From: DAOTXL01 sp034435455
Lineage (GTDB): Bacteria; Chloroflexota; Anaerolineae; JAAYZQ01
NCBI GenBank assembly: GCA_034435455.1
Contig: DAOTXL010000092.1
Location: 1-64,000, forward strand
Direction of reading: 5' to 3'
Length of the DNA stretch: 64,000 nt
Shown here: positions 1-6,307 of the stretch, in pieces
Layout: each line of letters starts with the position of its first letter
Position numbering within the stretch: position 1 is the stretch's first letter
The notes under the pieces: generated by a model
Database searches by the model: none
Seen by the model: only the letters and a program-made list of their open reading frames with translations
What the model was told of the DNA's origin: nothing
Translations under genes and position numbers: made by a program

Positions 1-110
1 AAAACCGGTGGCACCCTATGGGTGAAAACCACTGGTATCCTATGGCCGAAAACCGGTGGCACCCTATGGCCGAAAAGCGATGGTACCCTATGGGTGAAAA
101 CCCATGGCGT
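1..110. repeat. 24-bp tandem minisatellite (about 4.5 copies)
   Basis: Units starting at 1, 25, 49, 73 and 97 share the pattern AAAAC..TGG..CC.TATGG plus CCG or GTG. The last copy, after 97, is degenerate. Read on the minus strand in the frame of the WD40 gene, each unit encodes an octapeptide of the form F-S-(P/A)-I-G-(Y/C)-(H/Q)-(R/W), with no stop. The array continues past the left edge, so its true length is unknown. Confidence 0.85.
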
Positions 111-1741
111 ATTATAGGGTGGTAATTGACATCAGGATCAGAACAGTCAGATCCACCGCCCCAGCACCATCTACCCTGGGCATGGAAGGTCATTACATCG
201 CCTCGTCGTACCTCAACTCCTATGGGAGTCCCTGTAGTGCTGCCTGCCGGTACGGATATAACCTTCGTTTCTTGTCCTCTTGCTGCTGTTTCTGTCTCCT
301 CGGTCGCCACAGGGGGCTGTGTAGGCACGCCCCCAACTGTCGGTTGTAACTGGGTGGCAGTGACACTCGGGGCCCACAGCCGCATGGTCTCGTCATCCGA
401 CCCCGAGGCCAGCGTCTGCCCGTCGGGGGAGAAAGCCACGCTACGCACCCAATCCGTGTGCCCCTCCAGGGTGCGCAGGAGGTGACCGTCCACAACCCGC
501 CACAGCCGCACGGTGTTATCCCCCGACCCCGAGGCCAGGGTCCCCCCATCGGGGGAGAAGGCCACGCTATTCACAGTCGCCGTATGCCCCTCCAGGGTGC
601 GCAGGAGCGCGCCGTCCGAGACCCGCCACAGCCGCACGGTGTGGTCCCCCGACCCCGAGGCCAAGGTTTCCCCGTCGGGGGAAAAGGCCACGCTCAACAC
701 CGAACTTTGTCCTTCCAGGGTGCGCAGGGGGGCGCCGTCGGAGGTGCGCCAAAGCCGCACGGTGTAGTCATACGATCCTGAGGCCAGGGTCGTCCCGTCG
801 GGGGAGAAGGCCACGCTACGCACCCAATCCGTGTGCCCCTCCAGGGTGCGCAGGAGGGCGCCGTCGGAGGTGCGCCAAAGCCGCACGGTGTGGTCATACG
901 ATCCTGAGGCCAGGGTCGTCCCGTCGGGGGAGAAGGCCACGCTACGCACCCCATTCGTGTGCCCCTTCAGGGTGCGCAGGAGGGCGCCGTCGGCCACCCG
1001 CCACAAGCGCACGGTCTTGTCATCTGACCCCGAGGCCAGGGTCGTCCCGTCGGGGGAGAAGGCCACGCTCCCCACCCCATTCGTGTGCCCCTCCAGGGTG
1101 CGCAGGAGGTGGCCGTCCACAACCCGCCACAGCCGCACGGTGTTGTCCCCCGACCCCGAGGCCAGGGTCGTCCCGTCGGGGGAGAAGGTCACGCTCAACA
1201 CCGGATGCGTGTGTCCGCGGAAAGTATACAGACAGCCACTGCGATGCCCCAGCAAAACATCCAACCAGCCACAAGCCTGAAAACCATTCACGATGATCAA
1301 GATGATAGCTAAGCTCAAAATGACTGCACCGGCCAGAGCCACCGTTTGGCGCGACTCTCTTCGTGCTCGCCACCGCTGCAACGTGGCAATGCTTGCCTTT
1401 ATCGCTTCTGGCGCACCGGTGGCTGTAGCGACAGAGCGTGTCAATTTCTGGGCCGGGTCGGTGCCGGGGTGGGCGGCAGGTAGCACTGGCCTGGTCTGCC
1501 CCAACAGGTGCTGCAGGCTGGCCTTGGCCAGAGCAGCCTGGGCCTCTTCCTGCGCCTTGCGGGCTTCGGCCAGTTGGGCGGCGGCGATCTGGCGTACCTC
1601 TTTCAGGGTGGCGTCGGCCGCTTCGCGTTCGGCCTGGCGGCGGGCCGCGGCGTCGGACTCGGCCTTTGCGCGCCGGGCCGTGGCCTGGCGGAAGGCGCGC
1701 AGGACCTCACGTTGGCGTTGGATGAGTTCGGGTTCGGACAT
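1..1741 (-). CDS. Membrane-anchored WD40-repeat protein with LecA-like tail (3' end outside window)
   Basis: The frame is open from the ATG at 1741 to the left edge, about 580 residues. Residues 1-80 are Ala/Arg/Glu-rich and probably a coiled coil. A single membrane segment lies near 133-153 (ALAGAVILSLAIILIIV). Seven WD40 units of 42 residues follow (about 349-1219), each with a core like SVAFSPDGTTLASGS and TVRLW, enough to close one seven-bladed propeller. The region after residue 465 is Thr/Pro-rich. It then resembles a LecA/PA-IL-type beta domain (RRGDVMTFHAQGRWCWGG) and dissolves into octapeptide repeats from the minisatellite. An N-in, C-out topology with a scaffold or binding role is inferred; no enzymatic domain is seen. 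The 126-bp units are nearly identical, which suggests recent amplification. Confidence 0.85.
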   Translation of the reverse strand, partial: MSEPELIQRQREVLRAFRQATARRAKAESDAAARRQAEREAADATLKEVRQIAAAQLAEARKAQEEAQAALAKASLQHLLGQTRPVLPAAHPGTDPAQKLTRSVATATGAPEAIKASIATLQRWRARRESRQTVALAGAVILSLAIILIIVNGFQACGWLDVLLGHRSGCLYTFRGHTHPVLSVTFSPDGTTLASGSGDNTVRLWRVVDGHLLRTLEGHTNGVGSVAFSPDGTTLASGSDDKTVRLWRVADGALLRTLKGHTNGVRSVAFSPDGTTLASGSYDHTVRLWRTSDGALLRTLEGHTDWVRSVAFSPDGTTLASGSYDYTVRLWRTSDGAPLRTLEGQSSVLSVAFSPDGETLASGSGDHTVRLWRVSDGALLRTLEGHTATVNSVAFSPDGGTLASGSGDNTVRLWRVVDGHLLRTLEGHTDWVRSVAFSPDGQTLASGSDDETMRLWAPSVTATQLQPTVGGVPTQPPVATEETETAARGQETKVISVPAGSTTGTPIGVEVRRGDVMTFHAQGRWCWGGGSDCSDPDVNYHPIIRHGFSPIGYHRFSAIGCHRFSAIGYQWFSPIGCHRF

Positions 1742-1765
1742 GGAAACATCCCTCCGACAGATCTT

Positions 1766-2125
1766 TCAATCAGCCACCCGATTCGGCCTCATCGCCGCTC
1801 GAGCGAGAGGCACAATGAGGCCCTCGCGACGGGCTATCTCAATGAGGGCACTGCTGTCATCCTCTTCAAACTGGCGCTGTCCAACCGCAACAGGTTCGAT
1901 GCGGCTATCGGTGCGGGCCGCCACTCGCCATAGCAGGTTCACGTCATCCCGCCGGCGTTCATCGTCAAAGCGGGGTGACACCACCAGTAAATCAATGTCG
2001 CTCCAGGGGTCGGGATGACCGCTCACCTGGGAGCCAAACAGCACGCCAAAGCGAACGGGTATGCCCTGCCGCACCAGGGCTTGCAGGTACTGCCTGACCA
2101 CCTTTACAATCGCTTCATCAGCCAT
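1766..2125 (-). CDS. MNT-type minimal nucleotidyltransferase (HEPN/MNT antitoxin)
   Basis: This 119-residue protein has the pol-beta nucleotidyltransferase signature GS-x10-D-x-D (GSQVSGHPDPWSDIDLLV, residues about 31-48). In the HEPN/MNT toxin-antitoxin family this enzyme neutralises the HEPN RNase, in characterised cases by adding AMP to it. Its start lies 22 nt inside the end of the HEPN gene, so the two are translationally coupled in the usual toxin-then-antitoxin order of this family. The acidic pair needed for catalysis is present, so it should be active. Confidence 0.9.
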   Translation of the reverse strand: MADEAIVKVVRQYLQALVRQGIPVRFGVLFGSQVSGHPDPWSDIDLLVVSPRFDDERRRDDVNLLWRVAARTDSRIEPVAVGQRQFEEDDSSALIEIARREGLIVPLARAAMRPNRVAD

Positions 2126-2484
2126 CGGTATATCTCCTGTGCCCGCCGCAAATAGCCTTCTGCTTCATCTTGGGAGGGTGGCGGAATCAGCACATCGGGA
2201 TAACGGCCTTCGATGTGAAAGGCGTTTATCTCCGCCAGGACATCTACCTGGGCCTGACTCAGGGGAAGTGCGGCCAGTTCAGCCAGGCGTACCAGGTTAT
2301 GGAGCCTGGGAGCCAAATCCTGGGTATGACGGCATACATGAGCTTTGAGCAACTTCTCCAGGCTCAAATGGACAAAGAATAGTCCATGGCGTGTTCTGCC
2401 GCGTTCGATCAATTCCTGGGCGATTTCCCAATCCTCAGCCGCTCCGTCTCGCCAATAAGCCACCTGTTTTTCAATATTGATCAT
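2104..2484 (-). CDS. HEPN domain protein (HEPN/MNT toxin)
   Basis: This 126-residue all-helical protein matches the HEPN family of MNT partners. The central stretch HLSLEKLLKAH and the later HNLVRLAE and EGRYPD blocks are typical of it. In this family the HEPN subunit is an RNase toxin held inactive by the neighbouring nucleotidyltransferase. I could not place a clean R-x4-6-H catalytic motif by eye, so RNase activity is inferred from family and context. It overlaps the MNT gene by 22 nt. Confidence 0.85.
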   Translation of the reverse strand: MINIEKQVAYWRDGAAEDWEIAQELIERGRTRHGLFFVHLSLEKLLKAHVCRHTQDLAPRLHNLVRLAELAALPLSQAQVDVLAEINAFHIEGRYPDVLIPPPSQDEAEGYLRRAQEIYRWLMKRL

Positions 2485-2528
2485 GACTCGATTTCCCTAA
2501 ATCTACCAGGACAAAGTCCTTGGGTTTT

Positions 2529-2557
2529 CTCTGCGCTCTCCGCGTCTCGGCGGTGAA
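2529..2557. repeat. Dispersed 29-bp intergenic motif, copy 1
   Basis: The block CTCTGCGCTCTC-CGCGTC-TCGGCGGTGAA recurs at 4390-4418 with a single mismatch. Both copies lie between genes. It lies in the 87-nt gap between the HEPN gene and the DUF2283 gene. Nothing else is seen in this gap. Confidence 0.7.
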
Positions 2558-2571
2558 AACCTGGCATCCCC

Positions 2572-2793
2572 TCACCCAATAATCGGAACGAGGTTCTCCA
2601 GGGCGATCTTGCGCTCCATCTTCAGGCCAGAGATGTATTCGGAGGCATCTAGAATCTCGATGCCAATGATGCCCCCGTCGGGAGCGTAGTTGATGGCGAC
2701 TTCTTCACTCAGCCGCTGGGTGGTCACCTCGACCGGCTCATCGCTCAGGCGGATGTATAGGGCATCTACTTCAGGATCATACGTTATCCTCAT
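2572..2793 (-). CDS. DUF2283 protein (probable antitoxin of DUF4258 partner)
   Basis: At 73 residues this is typical DUF2283 size. It carries the family's opening (ITYDPEVDALYIRLSD) and the central G-G-I-I-G-I-E-I-L-D-A-S segment. DUF2283 genes often sit directly beside DUF4258 genes and are then predicted to form a type II toxin-antitoxin pair. Here the DUF4258 gene ends 15 nt upstream on the same strand. No DNA-binding motif is visible. The assignment as antitoxin is by context. Confidence 0.8.
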   Translation of the reverse strand: MRITYDPEVDALYIRLSDEPVEVTTQRLSEEVAINYAPDGGIIGIEILDASEYISGLKMERKIALENLVPIIG

Positions 2794-2808
2794 CGGTTCT
2801 CCTCCAGG

Positions 2809-3066
2809 CTAAAAGTAAAACGTGTAAACGGTCACCACGACGAGCGTTTTGGACTCTTCGGCAACGATGGCCAGCACCTGTTTAACAGCATAATACCGGC
2901 CACCCCACAGGCGTTGGTATTGGAAGTTCTTACGGTAAGCCACCCGGCCATGTTTGGCTGGCACCTGTTCGCCAGAACGAATGGCCTCCAAGACCTCCTC
3001 CTGGATGGCGCCACGCTCGACCATCTGTTGCAAAGCGTGACGAGAAAAGCGGACCGGCTTCTCCAT
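2809..3066 (-). CDS. DUF4258 protein (probable toxin)
   Basis: This 85-residue protein has the family's N-terminal F-S-x-H-A-x-x-x-M-x-x-R-G pattern (FSRHALQQMVERGAI), a central basic Y-R-K segment and a hydrophobic beta-strand C-terminus (KTLVVVTVYTFYF). DUF4258 proteins resemble RelE/BrnT-type small RNases in size and in having a partner antitoxin. Toxicity is inferred, not shown. It is followed after 15 nt by the DUF2283 gene, so the pair is probably co-transcribed. Confidence 0.75.
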   Translation of the reverse strand: MEKPVRFSRHALQQMVERGAIQEEVLEAIRSGEQVPAKHGRVAYRKNFQYQRLWGGRYYAVKQVLAIVAEESKTLVVVTVYTFYF

Positions 3067-3105
3067 GAACTATACTCTCTCTTTCGCCTCGTCTAGCACC
3101 GATGG

Positions 3106-3219
3106 CTACACGCCAAAAATCAGGATGGCATAATGCACGCACGCGGCTTTAACCACCTGCCAATCGTGCCAGCGCGGCTCCAGGTGCTTGTATTCCGCCA
3201 GGTTGAGTTCCTCCAGGTC
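3106..3219 (-). pseudogene. Gene remnant, 37 codons, no start
   Basis: Between the DUF4258 gene and the next gene to its right, one minus frame is open for 37 codons before a TAG at 3106. It reads like real protein (LNLAEYKHLEPRWHDWQVV, ending HYAILIFGV). It is bounded upstream by an in-frame TAG at 3220 and has no start codon. The composition is helical and protein-like, so I read it as the 3' end of a decayed gene. I do not recognise the family. Confidence 0.35.
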
Positions 3220-3246
3220 CTAAGGCAGCGGATTGCTCTGTCTTTT

Positions 3247-3468
3247 TTAGGCAAGGTATCGTTCGGCATAGGCTTTCCAGAAGTGATAACGCTGGGCGTA
3301 GGGGTCGGCCACGTAGGCCTGACAGACGCGCAGGATTTTTTCCAGCACGGCGCGGTCGGCGAGCGCGGCTTTGCGCAACTCAGCCCAATCCTGTCGCCGG
3401 CCGCGGGCGATGATGTCGTCAATGGCGGCCAGGGTGAACTGCTGATGGGTAAGGTGACGGTGCAACAT
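3247..3468 (-). CDS. Small conserved-type protein, function unknown
   Basis: This 73-residue helical protein contains FTLAAIDDIIARGRRQDW and DPYAQRYHFWKAYAE. I remember such blocks from unnamed proteins in cyanobacteria and Chloroflexota, often near nucleotidyltransferase or toxin-antitoxin genes. The ATG at 3468 is preceded by GAGGAG at a 7-nt distance, whereas an upstream GTG at 3483 overlaps the MazF stop as GTGA. Either start keeps it in the same transcript as the MazF pair. No catalytic motif is evident. Confidence 0.6.
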   Translation of the reverse strand: MLHRHLTHQQFTLAAIDDIIARGRRQDWAELRKAALADRAVLEKILRVCQAYVADPYAQRYHFWKAYAERYLA

Positions 3469-3479
3469 GTGGGGTCTCC

Positions 3480-3818
3480 TCACAATTCCAAAGCACGGCG
3501 TAGCCGTTGAGCCACTTCGGCCAAATCGGATGGGCTCAGAGCGCCGACATGGTAAATCACCCGCGTCGGGTCAAAGGTAAACAGCACCGGTTTAACGGCA
3601 GAAGGATAGCGCAGACCGGCTGCCTGCCAACCCCTCAATACATAGTCCAACGGCCCACTGGCCGCGACAACCCTGGAAGTGATCGCCGCCAGAATCAGGT
3701 CCGGTTCTGTGGCATGGTAGAGTGAACCGCTCACCACCACAGCCGGCCTCACCTTCGTTGTGCTCAGGTCGCTGAACGGAAATGGCACCAGAACGACATC
3801 ACCGCGCTGATACGCCAT
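3480..3818 (-). CDS. mazF: MazF/PemK-type endoribonuclease toxin
   Basis: Starting at the ATG at 3818, this 112-residue protein opens with the diagnostic PemK/MazF pattern RGDVVLVPFPFSD followed by KVRPAVVVSG. It has the later T-S segment (AAITSR) and C-terminal strand of the fold. MazF enzymes cleave single-stranded mRNA at short motifs. The start lies 20 nt inside the antitoxin gene, implying coupled translation. An in-frame upstream extension to 3881 would overlap the antitoxin further and lacks family similarity, so I rejected it. Confidence 0.9.
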   Translation of the reverse strand: MAYQRGDVVLVPFPFSDLSTTKVRPAVVVSGSLYHATEPDLILAAITSRVVAASGPLDYVLRGWQAAGLRYPSAVKPVLFTFDPTRVIYHVGALSPSDLAEVAQRLRRALEL

Positions 3819-4077
3819 AGAGTTCCCTCCACTGGTCATAACGGGCATCCTCTTCGTTGTCCCACACCCGCTGCAATGCACCTTCCGACAGGAACGACCA
3901 CCCTGCGTGCTCGGCGTGCCGGTCCAGGATATCGGTCAGGTTGAAGAGAATGTCCAGGGCTTTCTCAATGATCTGGTCTTCACTGAGGGCTTTGGCTCTG
4001 GCCAGGCAGCTCAGGCGGTCTGCGTGATGGGTAGACAGTCGGACCTGTTTTTCCACAACGGTCATCTTTTCGCTCAT
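3799..4077 (-). CDS. Antitoxin partner of MazF (RHH-like)
   Basis: This 92-residue acidic protein starts at the ATG at 4077, which has AGGAGG about 7 nt upstream. Residues 8-45 (VEKQVRLSTHHADRL followed by LSEDQIIEKALDIL) look like a beta strand plus two helices of the ribbon-helix-helix kind, so it probably binds the operon promoter. The acidic, tryptophan-rich tail likely masks the toxin. It overlaps the toxin gene by 20 nt. The upstream small ORF ends in TAATG, sharing a base with this start. Confidence 0.75.
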   Translation of the reverse strand: MSEKMTVVEKQVRLSTHHADRLSCLARAKALSEDQIIEKALDILFNLTDILDRHAEHAGWSFLSEGALQRVWDNEEDARYDQWRELYGVSAR

Positions 4078-4234
4078 TATCGTGCCTCCTGCTTCAAAAT
4101 TCGACTCGCCCCGGCGATGACCTGAGCCAGGCGCTCCATCTCGCGTTGGACGGCCGGTAGCTGGGGTGCCAGCACTTCCCAGTATTCCTTCTCGAAATCG
4201 CGGCGCACCAGGTCGGTCCACACCTTTTGGACAT
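4077..4234 (-). pseudogene. Small ORF upstream of antitoxin, probably frameshifted at an A run
   Basis: A frame of 48 residues from a GTG at 4223 (WTDLVRRDFEKEYW to ILKQEAR) ends with TAA overlapping the antitoxin ATG as TAATG, a typical coupling junction. No ribosome site fits the GTG. An ATG at 4234 does have a good one (AGAGGAGAAAA) but reads in another frame. One extra A in the AAAA run at 4225-4228 would join that ATG to the frame, starting M-S-K-K-V-W. So it is either a recent one-base frameshift or a sequencing error. The family is not recognised; it is probably a third member of the MazF operon. Confidence 0.5.
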
Positions 4235-4249
4235 TTTTCTCCTCTACTT

Positions 4250-4418
4250 TACCACAAAGGACTCAAAGGATCCCAAAAAGGTAAAGAGCTTTGTGTCCTT
4301 TGCGGTTCTCATCCTCGCTCCGGTCCACCTCCTGGACCTTCCAACGCCTGGATGGAAAGCACAAGAGATGCAGAGGACGGAGTTTTTTCCTCTGCGCTCT
4401 CGGCGTCTCGGCGGTGAA
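4250..4418. repeat. Intergenic repeat patch (AAAGGA motif inverted pair plus second 29-bp copy)
   Basis: ACCACAAAGGACTCAAAGG at 4251-4269 is followed by the near-inverse TTTGTGTCCTTTGCGG around 4291-4306. The two share CAAAGGAC / GTCCTTTG arms. A second copy of the 29-bp CTCTGCGCTC motif lies at 4390-4418. A related ACCACAAAGGACGCGAAGG lies at 26766-26784. These look like dispersed non-coding elements of this genome. No gene is seen between about 4235 and 4421. Confidence 0.6.
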
Positions 4419-4421
4419 CTC

Positions 4422-4520
4422 CTACCGTTGCTGCAGGTACTCCTCAAGGCGCTGGGCTTTGCGCAGCAGGAAGGGCATGTGCTCGTCGGCAGCGCGCATA
4501 AAGTGGGCCAGCACGCGCAT
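4422..4520 (-). CDS. Very small ORF, unknown
   Basis: A 32-codon minus ORF starting at the ATG at 4520 reads MRVLAHFMRAADEHMPFLL and ends in a basic, Gln-rich helix (LEEYLQQR). The frame stays open upstream to a TTG without a clear ribosome site. It lies between the hydrolase gene and the repeat patch. It may be a small helical peptide or the tail of a lost gene. I see nothing that identifies it. Confidence 0.25.
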   Translation of the reverse strand: MRVLAHFMRAADEHMPFLLRKAQRLEEYLQQR

Positions 4521-4595
4521 CTTGCTTGTGAGTATGAACGTTTCCCAGGCGCGGATTCTGATCCGCGCCGCACAGGTCAATCACATCGCCGGCGG

Positions 4596-5396
4596 TTACA
4601 GCTTTCCCCTCTGCCAGGGCTCTCTTTCCAGCCAGGCCAGGATGCGATCGGCCACGGCCTGCCAGCCGTCCTCCAGCATCATGTCGTGGGCCATGTCGAA
4701 AAACTCGGCCTGGGTGCCGTAGGCCCGCGCCGTAGCCTCGACCTCGGCGACGGAGATCAGCCTGTCGCCCCTGGCGCCCAGGACAAGCAGCGGCGTGGTG
4801 ACCCGCCTGGGACGGGGCAGGTTCAGGAGCAGAAGGTCCCAATAGGCGCGATACGACTCGTCCTGCAGGCGCTCGAAACAGGCCCTCACCCGCTCCGGGG
4901 GCATCGTGGCCGAGAAGAGGCCCTCGCGGGCCAGTTCGGGCGTGGCCACAACCGGCCACATGCTGAGCGTCAGGTTGACCTTCAGAAAGGCCAGGGGATG
5001 CCGCAGCGCAAAGCGCAATGTGGCGCCCAGCAGTCCCTGGGGCGGGACGGCGGCCAGCAGGACGGCGGCCGGCACCCGGTGCGATTCCAGGTATTTCTGG
5101 ACGATCCCACCGCCCATGGAATGGCCGACCAGCACCGGCGGGGCCGGCAGTTGAGCGGCCACCTGTTCCACATCGGCCACATAGTCGGCCAGGGTGTTGC
5201 GGCGCAGCTTTGCGCGGCCCTCACTGGCCCCGTGGCCGCGCAGGCTCAGGGCATAGGAGCGGTAGCCATGGGCGGCAAAGTAGGGCAAAAAGTATTCTTC
5301 CCAGCACCAGGCTCCGTGCCACATGCCGTGGACAAACAGGATCGGCGTGGGCCGCGCCTGCCCGTCGGGCTGTCGGGAGATCACTTCGAGTTGCAC
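4596..5396 (-). CDS. Alpha/beta-hydrolase
   Basis: This 266-residue alpha/beta-hydrolase has an oxyanion segment (ILFVHGMWHGAWCW), a nucleophile elbow G-H-S-M-G, an acid in LVLGARGDRLI and a histidine in DMAHDMMLE, so the triad is intact. It resembles the lysophospholipase/esterase-like branch. I chose the GTG at 5396 because GGAGGAGG lies just upstream. It overlaps the end of the FAD-subunit gene by 16 nt, which suggests coupling. As the last gene of the catabolic run it may hydrolyse an ester, lactone or amide intermediate, but the substrate cannot be read from sequence. Confidence 0.85.
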   Translation of the reverse strand: MQLEVISRQPDGQARPTPILFVHGMWHGAWCWEEYFLPYFAAHGYRSYALSLRGHGASEGRAKLRRNTLADYVADVEQVAAQLPAPPVLVGHSMGGGIVQKYLESHRVPAAVLLAAVPPQGLLGATLRFALRHPLAFLKVNLTLSMWPVVATPELAREGLFSATMPPERVRACFERLQDESYRAYWDLLLLNLPRPRRVTTPLLVLGARGDRLISVAEVEATARAYGTQAEFFDMAHDMMLEDGWQAVADRILAWLEREPWQRGKL

Positions 5397-6289
5397 GACT
5401 CCTCCTCCAGAGCTGCAAGCTCTTTCCACACTTCGCGCAGGCCGCGCAGCGTCAGGGTGCGGACCATGGCCCGCTGGTATTCAGCGGTGGCGCGCACATC
5501 GGTGATGGGCCGGCTGGCGGCCATGGCCAGTTCGGCGGCCTGCGCAAAGGTCTCCTCGCCGGGCGGCTGCGCCGCCAGCAAGGCCTCGGCCTCCGTGGCG
5601 CGGATGGGGGTCGGGGCGACCGAACCCAGGCCGATGCGGAAGCGGCAGCCGGAGGGAGTGCCGTCGCGGTAGCCCAGGACCGCCACACCGACCAGGGCCA
5701 GGTCCCCGGATCGGCAACGGCCCAACTTGAGGTAGCGGGCAACGGAGGGGAGCGGCGGAAAGCGGATGGCCGTCATCAGTTCGTCGGGTTGGAGGGCGGT
5801 CTGGCCGGGACCCTGGAAAAAGTCGGCGGCGGCCACCACTCGCTCGCCCGCAGGCCCGTAGAGGATCAGGTCCGCCTCCAGGACCAGGATCGCCGGGGCG
5901 GTGTCGGCGCAGGGGGAGGCGTTGCACAGGTTGCCGCCGATGGTCGCCCGGTTGCGCACCTGGTAGGAAGCGACGCTGCCGGCTGCCTGGGCCAGCAGCG
6001 GGTAATGGGCCAGCACCTGCGGGTGACGGGCCAGTTCGTTCATCGTCACCGCTGCACCGACGGTCAACCCCGCCTGCCCGTCGTAGACGATCTCCCTCAT
6101 GCCGGGCAGGCCTTTGACATCCACCACCAGGCGCGGGCAGAGCCTGCCGTCACGCAGGTTGGGGAACAGGTCGGTGCCGCCCATCAGCAGCCGCGCCGCC
6201 GGACCGTGCGCCTGGAGAAGGCGCACCGCCTGGTCGGCTGTCTCAACACGCACATAGTCAAAAGTGGGTAAGCCGGGTCTGGCAAACAT
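5381..6289 (-). CDS. FAD-binding subunit of a molybdenum hydroxylase (first of two)
   Basis: This 302-residue protein has the family's two FAD loops: LLMGGTDLFPNLRDG near residue 35 and TIGGNLCNASPCADT near 115. It matches the medium subunit of xanthine dehydrogenase/CO dehydrogenase-type enzymes, which passes electrons from the Fe-S subunit to an acceptor. It has a good ribosome site (GGGAGGAGG). No large or 2Fe-2S subunit is adjacent. Its neighbours are a CoA-transferase and a hydrolase, and the only L/S pair in the window lies at 14376-17241, which has its own FAD subunit. It may swap into that enzyme or serve one encoded elsewhere. Confidence 0.9.
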   Translation of the reverse strand: MFARPGLPTFDYVRVETADQAVRLLQAHGPAARLLMGGTDLFPNLRDGRLCPRLVVDVKGLPGMREIVYDGQAGLTVGAAVTMNELARHPQVLAHYPLLAQAAGSVASYQVRNRATIGGNLCNASPCADTAPAILVLEADLILYGPAGERVVAAADFFQGPGQTALQPDELMTAIRFPPLPSVARYLKLGRCRSGDLALVGVAVLGYRDGTPSGCRFRIGLGSVAPTPIRATEAEALLAAQPPGEETFAQAAELAMAASRPITDVRATAEYQRAMVRTLTLRGLREVWKELAALEEESCNSK

Positions 6290-6307
6290 TTCCTTTTCCT
6301 CCTCCCT

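Noticed and set aside
2104..2484. Clear R-x4-6-H catalytic motif in the HEPN protein
   Set aside because: Candidate Arg and His residues exist but spacing and position are not convincing by eye, so I did not claim an intact RNase site.
4422..4569. Selenoprotein reading through a TGA at about 4567-4569
   Set aside because: The presence of tRNA-Sec made me look, but the short ORF downstream of this TGA has no known selenoprotein motif and no hairpin fitting a bacterial SECIS directly after the TGA.
4227..5672. 481-codon plus-strand open frame across the hydrolase and FAD genes
   Set aside because: It spans the ends of two real minus-strand genes and the repeat patch, and has no family features.
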